DNA from: Dimorphilus gyrociliatus
Lineage: Eukaryota > Annelida > Polychaeta > Dinophilidae
NCBI GenBank assembly: GCA_904063045.1
Contig: CAJFCJ010000012.1
Span: forward strand, 62,001 to 126,000
Length of the DNA: 64,000 bases
Direction: 5' to 3'
Shown here: positions 39,016 through 48,716 of the stretch, piece after piece
Numbering within the stretch: position 1 is the first letter of the stretch
Layout: each line of letters starts with the position of its first letter
Position numbers and translations under genes: made by a program
Notes under the pieces: generated by a model
Told to the model about the DNA's origin: nothing
The model's input: only the letters and a program-made list of their open reading frames with translations
The model's database searches: none

Positions 39016-42000
39016 TTATTCGCAAGATATTCCAACTTCTAAATGCGGAGCATAATCACTTGGACAATTATTGGTTACAGAAGATATAGCATACATAGCC
39101 ATTGAAGAAAACGTACATTCATTTCCACTACATAGTTCTTGTAGTTCGCTAGTGACATCTGTATGACAGCCAACGTGGGGGGAATCGTGTTTCACACACT
39201 CTCCTACACGCATAAGACCCCAGTAGGCTTTATGTATCTTTACTGTTTGTCCCGGAGAGCATTTTTGGGTATGCTGTTGTCCAAAACATATTGACTTGCC
39301 ATCTATTTTTAAAAATATTAATTAGAGCCGTGACCATAAATGTCTATTTTACTATTTTTATATAAAAATCTATTAAAACTTACTAGTAATAGGTGCAAGA
39401 GTGGTAATACCCTGTGTAGTTGGATTATTTGTAGGTTTCATTACACATTCTACACGAGCTTGAAGATATGAAAGTAAATTTACTGGGCAAGGGGTGCTAG
39501 TTTTTTGATACAATCTGTGTTGCCAGAAAGAACATTCTTGAGGAGTAGAAGAACAAATATCTCTAACATAATCGGTAACATTCTTTTTACAACCAAGAGA
39601 GCCCATATCTTTAGTGACACATTTACCAAGCTCCATTCTTCCCCAAAATGCTTCGTGTATCTTCATCTCATAACCATCTTCACACTTGTAACTGAATTGT
39701 TCATTACCGCAAAAACTTTTCAATTCTCCTGCGTCTGCCATCACTTCAGTCGTAATTTCTTGGTTGGTTGTTGTTTCCATTTTAGGAGAGCAAATAGCAT
39801 CGATATATAAGTGTGAAACAACACTCATTGAACAATTATTGCTCTGTTGATTAATGATCATATAGAAGGGAATAATGTTACACGAAGATGTGTCCGCTCC
39901 ACATGCATTTTGGATAACTGATGTTACGTCCCTATAGCAAGGCATGAATCCTAAATCATTTTTAATACATTTTCCAAGCTTCATACGTCCATAAAGTGCT
40001 TTCTTAATAACAACTTTTTCGTTGTCTTGACAAGTTTTTGTAAAAGCCTCAAAGTTGCAACTCTCTTCAAATCCTTTATTTAAAACAAAACAATTAATTA
40101 ATCATTACCTCATAAATATTTATAGAAAACATTTTACGTATCTTAAAAGTTATTCGTTTAAAAGACGTAATGCAATGGTTTTGTCTTTAGTTACCCAATA
40201 GTATATTGGTATATTATTCTAAAATTATACGTACCATCAATATTTACAGCAGAGTTGGCTGGTGTGCCACTGGGAAGTGTACTAGCTACAGTTGTGGTAG
40301 GCATTAAATCCGATTGACAATAGTACGAAACTTCCAAATAACCAATTACACCAGAAGGACAATTAGTTTCTAACGACATAAGATCGATAAGTGACTTGGA
40401 GCAGGTTTTCATATTTTCGCAATCTGCTTTAATAACTTCAGTAACATCTGTATAACATCCTACATTATTCTCTAGTTCAGAAATACAATTTCCTCTCCTC
40501 ATTCTTCCATAATGGGCACGTCTTATTATAATTTTGCTATTTTGTTCACATGAAGGCTCAAACGTTGAACCAAAACAAAATTGTTTAGCGTCTAAAAGAA
40601 ATGATATAGATTGAATATTAACGTTGCTTAAAATTTGGCTTCCCACCTTGTAGTGGTACATAGTCCGCTTGCCTTTTCGTAGTAGGCTCTTCAGTAGTAG
40701 TCCTCACTGCTGTTGTTGTGGTGGGCATTTGGGTAGTTGTCATTTTCACAGTGGTACTAATTGTTGATGGAGGTGTTTCCTTTGGTACATTCACTACACC
40801 TCCCTCCACACATTTATATGTTACTTCAAGATAACTCTCGAGGTCTGAAGGGCAATTCGTCTGGCCGTTTAATAAGTTCTTTAGTTTCATTAGTGGAACT
40901 GAACATGTCATTCCATTGCCACATAGATAACCAACTTCTCCCTTGACGTCAACATAGCAAGGCATATGGCCATAATTTTTGTCTAAGCATTTACTTAGAC
41001 GCATTCTTCCGAAATGGGCAAAGGTGATTTTGACTTTATAGCCAGCAGAACAGTATCCTTTGAACTCTTCACTCATACAGTAGGCTCTCGCATCAGCAGG
41101 AGCTACGTAACTATTTGTAACTGCAGCCGTCGAAGTGGAAACAGTTGTTGATAATGTTGTTGGTGGCATTGTTACTGTAGAAGTCTTTACAGTCGTGGAA
41201 GGTTGGGGTAAAGAGGTGGTAGGTCCTCCAGCAGCACATAAATAAGAAGCCTCCAAGTAAACACTGTATTCAGAAGAACATTTGCTCTGAATAACGTTCT
41301 TTATATCTATTCTCAATGTCACGACATCAACAATGCAGATTCTTTTACCATCACATTTTGAAGATAAGCTTGGGTGTACATTATCAAAACAACCAATATA
41401 AGCTTGATTTGTGGGAATACAACTGCCAGTTCTCATACGACCCAAGCGGCCTCCTCTCATGATAACTTGCTTACCATAGGGACAAGAAGCTACCAACTTA
41501 GTACCCCAACAAGCCTCAACATAATCATTTAATGGTTCATATGTGGAAACTGGCTTAGAGGTTGTTGATATGATGGGAGCCTTTGTTCTCTTTTTAGTAT
41601 ATAAAGAAAAAAACATATATATATATACATATATATATATATACTGTATATAAATTATATGTTTATGGTAAATATAGTAATTTGTAAATTAAGTTTTCAA
41701 ATAGAAATTAGATAGTCTATAGAGATTCCCCTTACCTCTTTTGTTGTAGTTGACGGTATTGTTGGAGTAGTGGTTGGCATTGTTGAAGGTGTAGATTCTC
41801 TGAATATTGGACCACCCTCCATACATTTATGGTGAACTTCCAAATACATAGTAACATCTTTTGGACATCGTGGGTTCTTAACCTTATCTCGAACATCGTC
41901 TACTGGAACCTCACAGTGTCTCTTACCATCACATTTTTCACTTAAAAGTTCTGTTACTTCATTAAAACATCCTAGAACACCTAAATCTAAAGATATACAT

Positions 42001-43951
42001 TTTCCAATTCTCATACGACCATAATGAGCTGTTAGAACTTCAATTCTTTCTCCAATAGGGCAAAATACTTTCCATGTTTCTAAAGCACAAACCTGCCTTG
42101 CTCCCGCTATAGGTTGGTATGTTTTCGAAGGTTTAGTAGATGGATTTGACGTAGTAGATGATTCCACCTGTGGTGGTTGTGTCATGGGAGAAGTGTGTAC
42201 TCTATGGCCGACTTCACATTGATATGATATCTCTAAATATGAAGTTAAGTGTTTCGGGCATTCAGCGTCTTTTATTTCATGTATTAAAGTTGAAACTTCT
42301 AAATCACATCGCCTTTTGTTCAAACATCTTTGTCTAATTAATGCAGTAATATCTGTATAGCAACCAACAGATCCATTGGATGTTACACAAGATCCTTTTC
42401 TCATTCGACCAAAATGAGCGCCCTGTATATAAATCGATTCACCACTTTTGCACTCAATTTTCATAGTTTCATGTGCGCAGAACTTCTGTGCATCTATATT
42501 TTGAATTATTTCCTGAAGTTTTCTTTAAAACAACAAATACTAACTTGGCAAAGGCTTATACTGGCTGTTTGGTTTGTCAGGATCTTCTGGTTTTACATTA
42601 TTCTTCTTGATATTATGAGCTTTACAAACTCTATCAATTAATTTCACGTTCATATTTAAGCTTGACTTTGTTTCATTTAATGCTCCACAAGTTGACATAT
42701 AGTCATCTCGGCATTTTTCATGAGTCGAAATTAGGCTTTAAAGATAAAAGTCTTGTTTACATATAAAAACATTAAGAATCTAGTCATCTAAAACAAACTT
42801 GCAAATTCTCTTCACTTGTTCGTTAATTTTTGAATTGAAATTTTTGATTTCTCCGGTGAGATTATTTAGGCAAGAGAGCGATTTTTCAACTCTTTCAACT
42901 GGTTTGCTACAGCCTGAATGATTTATAGAGACATAGATATACATTTTTCTTCTAAATTTTTGACTGATCATGTTTCTTTACCTTCTGAACACATCACTTC
43001 AAAATGTTTCAGTTTACTTACTATTCCTCTTGCTATTTCTTCAAAGACTTTGGCCGAATCTAAGTTTCCACAAGCCAAGTTTTTGTCGAGACATCGTAAT
43101 ATTCTTGGACATTGTTGGAGATCACTAATCGTAAATACAAATTTTTAGTGCTTTCCAACTGCTTTAAACTAAATAATTATTTATACATGCATGCTTTTTC
43201 AAAGGATATTGATTGAAGAATTTCCATACTTGGTAGACTTCTTCGACCTCGTCCCCAGCCTGAAGAACCTCCCCATCCTCCTCCTCCAGAGCTACTACCA
43301 CCTCTTCCGCCGCCTCCCCATCCTCCTCCAGAATTACCGCCACCTCTTCCGCCCCCTCCCCATCCTCCTCCAGAATTACCGCCACCTCTTCCGCCCCCTC
43401 CCCATCCTCCTCCAGAATTACCACCACCTCTTCCGCCCCCTCCCCATCCTCCTCCACCCCCGCCTTGATTGCCCCACTTATCATTATTTCCTCCAATAGG
43501 TCCACCTCGTACGGGCTTGTTTTTGGATTCTCCCTCTTCATCATTTTCTGAAATCTTATATTCTCTTGACACTTCAGGAGCCATTTGTGTTAATTGAGCA
43601 TATTCATTTTTACATGCTTTTCCAAAGTTTTCAGTAAGTGGTTTGATACATTTAACAGCTTCTTCAGGGTTGCATTTGGGCTGATTGGCTTCACGTGACC
43701 TTTTTTTGGGATCGAACATACCTCCGGTTTGTTTCCCTCCTTGATTATTATTCCCACCTGTCATTCCACCCTGTCTACTTCCTCCTTTTGCACCCTTTTT
43801 TGAACCACCTCCTTGAGGATTTTCTTTTCTTGTTCCTCCTGAAATGTAGTTAAAAATAAATAATAATAAATTAATCCGTTTTCAGAATATTACTTTCATA
43901 AGTATCAGTAACAAAGAGCAAGAGAAGAACAGATAATAAAATAAGTCTCAT
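39016..43951 (-). CDS. Secreted Gly-rich / eight-SUEL-lectin-domain protein
   Basis: Ten exons (5' to 3'): 43951-43894, 43838-43187, 43124-42982, 42913-42799, 42735-42545, 42493-41736, 41589-40647, 40591-40235, 40073-39384, 39302-39016. Junction phases are 1,2,1,2,1,0,1,1,1 and the total is 1397 residues. Order: a signal peptide (MRLILLSVLLLLFVTDTYE); a basic Gly/Lys region; a Cys-containing segment; a Gly/Trp/Arg repeat near residues 140-215; several Cys-bearing helical modules (about 220-385); then eight SUEL (rhamnose-binding type) lectin domains. Each lectin domain has the core xxFGRMRxGxC or HYGRM motif and eight or so cysteines. Thr/Pro-rich linkers, probably O-glycosylated, separate most of them. 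There is no membrane segment. SUEL domains bind L-rhamnose or D-galactose in egg lectins and are used in adhesion and mucus proteins. An extracellular glue, cuticle, mucus or immune lectin is possible. The 42799/42735 and 43187/43124 joins rest on phase and length only. Confidence 0.82.
43270..43456 (-). repeat. 42-bp coding minisatellite in the lectin gene
   Basis: The anchor gaattacc (plus strand) recurs at 43331, 43373 and 43415, exactly 42 bp apart, with a variant unit before it near 43289. On the coding strand each unit encodes the 14-residue repeat GGGWGGGGRGGGNS. The length is a multiple of three, so copy-number changes keep the frame. The other frames stay open and yield spurious acidic or leucine-rich ORFs. 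Confidence 0.92.
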
Positions 43952-43990
43952 TTCGCTTTTCAAGCATTGAAGAAAATTTTTGTGAACTCT

Positions 43991-44000
43991 TTTTTTTATA
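43991..44000 (-). promoter_or_regulatory. Putative TATA box of the lectin gene
   Basis: The minus strand reads TATAAAAAAA from 44000 to 43991, about 40 bases before the ATG at 43951. That spacing would give a very short 5' UTR. In AT-rich DNA such matches arise by chance, so the call rests on position only. Confidence 0.45.
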
Positions 44001-45031
44001 CCTTCACGTAACGTATCATTTTACCATAATTAGCCGGTTAAAAAATAAGACTTAGTTTTTGGATTTATGACGTAGGTAGCCACAAGCAGCTATCGATCGG
44101 ATATGAAAATTTTAATGCAATGATAAATTTTTTATACGACATATTAAGTTAAATTTTATATAAAAAGCATACAAATAATCACCATTTTGAAGTAGATTCT
44201 TAACCTGAAATATGCAGATTATGTTTAACAGAGAGAGACAGACATAATCTAACATACAAAAACTGAAAACAATCCGTATGTAGGATATTAGTTAATAAAG
44301 CAACAGAAGCGATTTTAAAAGCCTATAAAACAATATGATGAAGTAAAACGATCTCTGACTATTATAGGTGTACAAAAATATAATGAATAAATAATTTAAT
44401 GCATTTACATAGTGCGTGTAGGTTTGGTATTGACGGTTGAGATTTACTTGAGTAATCTGAGGAGAAGGAAAATGATGATTATATTAAATTTAATTAATAA
44501 ATATTTATATTTATCTATAAAATAAATATTAAAGTTAATCCATAGTTTAGTTGAATAACAAAAGAATTATTATGTTTTACCTATAAGAAATTTTGAAGGG
44601 AAATCCCTTAAAATTTCCTCAATAATGCAATTTACGAACAGGTACATGAAGCTCTAACCATGGCATAATTCTTTATATTTCATGCTTTTAGCGAAAGACT
44701 AAACTTACTCTTATATAGTATAGAATATTCATTTAGAAAGTAATACTTGATATAAATATGGTATACAGTGTCTACTGTATCTATCAAAACGTTTTCTGTA
44801 CTATTTTTAATAGTATCAATAATAAATATTAATGTATTATTTATTAAATATACTATACAGTAAGATATAAATATTAGTAATAATAATTTTAGGTTAAAGG
44901 TTAAGAATAGCTTGCTGATACTCAAAAGAGAACTATAATTGTATTTTTGCCTCATTAGCAGTATTTTATGAATCATTGACAACACTTCCTGTAATATTAA
45001 ACATAAATAAATCTGAACGATGAAATGTATA
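44001..45031. other. Intergenic region between lectin promoter and neuropeptide 3' end
   Basis: About 1 kb of AT-rich DNA upstream of the lectin gene and downstream of the RFamide gene, both on the minus strand. A minus-strand AATAAA at 44845-44840 lies about 190 bases past the neuropeptide stop. The minus-strand open frame 44680-45135 is a shadow with no domain and overlaps the neuropeptide exon in another frame. Confidence 0.55.
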
Positions 45032-45734
45032 CTATTGACTTCTACCGAACCGAATATATTGCTTCTTTTCTTTATTATTTCTGCCAAATCTGATATAGGT
45101 TTTCTTTGTTTCACCACCTTCATGATCTTTACCAAATCTCATATACATAGCATCATCACGTTTACCAAACCTCATGAATCTCTTACCAAACTTAATAAGC
45201 CTCTTTTTGTTAAGGGACCCTAATACTTCGTACAGTCGAAGTATTTCTATAGCACTTTCTAATTCTGGATCTAATTGTTTATTCTCCTCTATATGTTGTT
45301 GTTCTCTTTGGTTCATGGATTCCTGGTTTCGGGGTAAGCTCTTCTCTTCATTTATATCTCTTTTTTGCCTAAGTTTCCAATCAATAGGCGATCTTCCAAA
45401 TCTTATATAACCTCCTTCTCTCTTCTCTCTAACTCTTGGAGCTATATTCTCCTCTGTTATTTAAATATAATACTATTATCAATTTTGTTAAGTTCTATAC
45501 AAAAGGGATAGGATAGTCATACATATGCTAAGACTGAAAGCATCATATACACCTTAAATATTTAATACAAACTCGATCTACATAATAGCTTGGAATAAAA
45601 CTATATTTATACTAACCTTCATTATGAATGGTACACAAATATTTTAACAATCCATCTGGAATATTACATAATTCCTCCAAATGTACGTAGTTTATTGCAG
45701 CACAAGTAATACAGATAAGAAAGAGTATTTTCAT
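45032..45734 (-). CDS. FMRFa: FMRFamide/YIRFamide-type neuropeptide precursor
   Basis: Two coding exons, 45734-45617 and 45453-45032 (phase 1 join), give 179 residues. The start is chosen because the ATG follows a cag acceptor by two bases and opens a signal peptide (MKILFLICITCAAINYV). The mature part has dibasic or monobasic cleavage sites around C-terminal Gly amidation donors: KR-EGGYIRFGR, KKR-LIKFGKR, FMRFGKR, DDAMYMRFGK, KK-TYIRFGR and KK-QYIRFGR. Predicted products are EGGYIRFamide, LIKFamide, FMRFamide, DDAMYMRFamide, TYIRFamide and QYIRFamide (possibly pyroglutamate). The spacer SPIDWKLRQ may be a further cleaved fragment. YIRFamides are typical of flatworms, and FMRFamide of molluscs and annelids, so this mix points to a spiralian; that is inference. 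The products would be secreted peptide transmitters acting on GPCRs or FMRFamide-gated channels. Confidence 0.93.
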
Positions 45735-45736
45735 TT

Positions 45737-47209
45737 CTGAAACAAATATATGGCATTTCTTTATTAATGATGAAAATATTTCTTTAATAAATTAAATAAT
45801 TAATTTGTTTATATTAGATAAAAAGAAAGCATAGATATTTATACCCGAAAACAATACTTTTCTCGATTTTATCATTAGATTAGGTATTTTATGTGGCAGA
45901 TTATTTTAATTGGTCTCCTTATGAGAGTAGTTATCATAAGAACAGACTTAGGATGCAATAATCGTAAATATTTATACTGTATCCAACGAATGTCTATTCC
46001 ATTTATAAAGACGTATTTAGACAATGAAAAATTGAAAGGTCGTTTAGGTATGGAGATATAAATTCAAATTATTCATTATTTTCTGCAAATGATACTGTTA
46101 TAACATATTTTGGTTATTATAGAGAAATATTAACTAAATGTACATATTGCATGCCAGAAGTGATTCAAATATAATATATAAGTCAAAAGTGACTTTTCTT
46201 AAGATTTTTTGATGTTTAGTTATGTCCATAAGAAAGGCTACTGAATCAAAATCTAACAATTTATCAATTATAATAAATTCTATTACTTTCAGCTGAACAG
46301 AAATGTTTTACAATGTTAATCCAAATTTGTTTCCCTCTCTGTAAAATTTTATTGTATTTATACAGATTTTGTTCTAAATATTAATGTTACGTAATCCTTC
46401 TTTTAACTAACAGCGAAGTTTTATGGTGGAAAAAAAATCTGTATATTGCACACTGCTTAAACATCTTCATAATACCTCTTTAAAATCTCACCCATGTCAT
46501 AAACCTTACAAAGTAAAGCATTAAAGTTATTAAAGAATTGATTTTTTGGACTATTATCTTTGATGCTATGTTGACAGACTTAGGCTGATTCAAAGGTAGG
46601 ATATCAAAAACTCGAGCGTAGATTTTACATTTCACCTCAAACTTTTTAAAGGATATTAGTGATATATTAGCTCAAGACTATACAGATATGGTAAACTAGT
46701 ACAGAAGCAATATTTCATACAGTTTATAACCTAAGTTTCAAATACCTATCTTTTAAACAAATCTATAACTTCCATATTACTACTATACAATCTTATTTTA
46801 AGCAAAGACATCAAATATTAATGAAAAAGTAATCAAGCAATGAAATATAGAATTATTAAGGAAATGGAAAATATGCAATTCTATTAAAGATTAGTCTATT
46901 GAAAAAACTTAAAAAAAGAGAAAACGTCTATGGACAATTGTTATTAAATATTAAATATGAATTGAATAAATTTGCTTTTTCTTGAAAAGAAACAATAATA
47001 CAGAACGTTTTTATACGTTTATGTATTATAGTTCATCCTTCTTTTTAATAATATGTATCCATTTTCACAAAACAGCTATCGCTTCTATAAGAACTAGGCG
47101 ACATGTTTCAATTAAAGTCAAACTTGATTATTTAATATTAAAAAATAAAATGCTTTAATTAAAAATAATCTAAATTGAATTGTTGTCAAAATTACAAACG
47201 TATTCTTAC
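45737..47209 (-). other. Probable 5' UTR intron of the neuropeptide gene
   Basis: AT-rich, without open frames of interest. It is bounded by a plausible donor (47209) and acceptor (45737) on the minus strand. No repeat or RNA gene was recognised inside. Confidence 0.4.
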
Positions 47210-47300
47210 CTATAAGGATAAAACTGCTGCTGAACAAAGTTTATACTGATGAAGTTGTAGAAATTCTGATGATATTGTTTCCTCTCCTAGAGGAATAATA
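47210..47300 (-). other. Putative 5' UTR exon of the neuropeptide gene
   Basis: The ATG-containing exon begins with a good acceptor (tttcag at 45742-45737), so an upstream non-coding exon is expected. At 47210-47208 the minus strand has a matching donor, atag|gtaagaa. The sequence before it (to about 47300) is slightly less AT-rich and is preceded by a TATA-like gtatattatt. The 5' limit is not defined by the sequence. The implied intron is 45737-47209. Confidence 0.45.
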
Positions 47301-48716
47301 ATATACATGAAGACTCCGCCCAGTAGCTTTAGCTTAACATCGTCATAGGTTATATTTAACTTAATTTTAAAAGATTACAGAATTCCTTTGTTCAAGGTTA
47401 TTGTGGGGAACTTGACTTTTATAAAAGATAAATTATTATTAATCTTTCAATACTGTTATTTAAAACCGCTTTATTTTTATTTCTATGTACAGTTTATTTA
47501 TAATATTAATTAAAAATTCACAAATTTAATTCATACTTTTAAGAAATACAAATAATCATTTATTTGGAAAAAAGATAACATAAACAATCGTCATAGAGGG
47601 AAAAATTTCTTTCCCATTTAAATAAATAATGTACTATGTGTATACTATTTATAATTTCTTGATTTGTTCGCTAATTTATTTGTTTCGACTAGTTTTATTG
47701 TGTTATTAGTGGTAATTCTGTTTATCAAATCCTTTCCTTAAAGTAATTGTTACTTCAATTTTAAACAACTTTTGGTATTTTAAAGAAAATTATGGTAACT
47801 TGGAATGAAGTAAGTTAACAAAAGAGTTCTTTTGTATTCATAGGTTTATCCTTTTTGAGAGGTCGCTTATTGTAATAAAGCCATTGAGCAGTCACTCGTC
47901 GTAGACTAGCTGTCGATGTAAGAACGCTTTCGATTCATAAGCAAGGTCGTCTTAAATTAATTCACGTAGAAAGGAAAAGTAATTAACTTCTAATTAGAAG
48001 GTTAAAGTCAATTATTTACCCTACTTTTGTTTACTTTAATAATAAAAATGTTATCAACACTTATATAGAATTAAAGCGAAGTTGAGTAAATCTGTAATAG
48101 GTATTGTATGATTTACAGCTCTGGGAAAAAGCTGAAAAGGTTAGGAAGAAGTATTTTTGAAAAAAAAAATGCCTTTGATGGTCAATAGCTTATGAATTAC
48201 AGCATATTTTGAAATGAAATATTCTTTTGTGATATATCTTGTTACCCTTTTAAATAAATTAGGAAATATGATATAAAAGTTATTAATTCTGTTGAAAAAT
48301 CTGAACGTAACTCATTATTAAATAATACTTTGGAAATTTGAATATTTTATTATTTACTTTTGGTCATTACATGATTAAATATTATAATGTATTTGTATTA
48401 ATGCTGAGTTATAATTTTAGAATTTATACACTCATCATAATATATATATATATATACTGTATATAAATTAATATGGAATAATATGTATATTTTCTTGTTG
48501 TATACACATTTATTAACGAGGAAAGAGTAGCTATTCTCTCGTGCAATCTTATTACGAGGTAACTGTATCAAATGTTACAATTTCTGATTGCGAGGAAAGG
48601 TAGTTAGTGGCTTTATAAAATGAGAAGGGCTCTAATGGAGCTAAAGAAGTGTTTAACAACATCAGACAGAGGGCAGCAGTGTGTGGCAGTAGATATTCTT
48701 TTAACTGACTGTCGTC
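47301..48716. other. Divergent intergenic region (neuropeptide gene and GPCR gene promoters)
   Basis: About 1.4 kb between the probable 5' end of the minus-strand neuropeptide gene and the plus-strand GPCR start. It must hold the promoters of both. A (TA)n tract lies at about 48441-48464. The last in-frame stop before the GPCR ATG is the TAA at 48702-48704. Confidence 0.55.

Noticed and set aside
42780-42798. Stop codon at 42780 as the end of a separate short gene
   Set aside because: A 63-bp phase-2 intron (42736-42798) of typical length bypasses it and leads through the next Cys-helical exon into the lectin exons in frame. A two-gene model remains the fallback.
43164-43544. Long acidic or leucine-rich open frames on both strands over the glycine repeat
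   Set aside because: They are alternate frames of the 42-bp minisatellite, which lacks stops in several frames. Only the Gly/Trp/Arg frame joins to flanking exons with a signal peptide.
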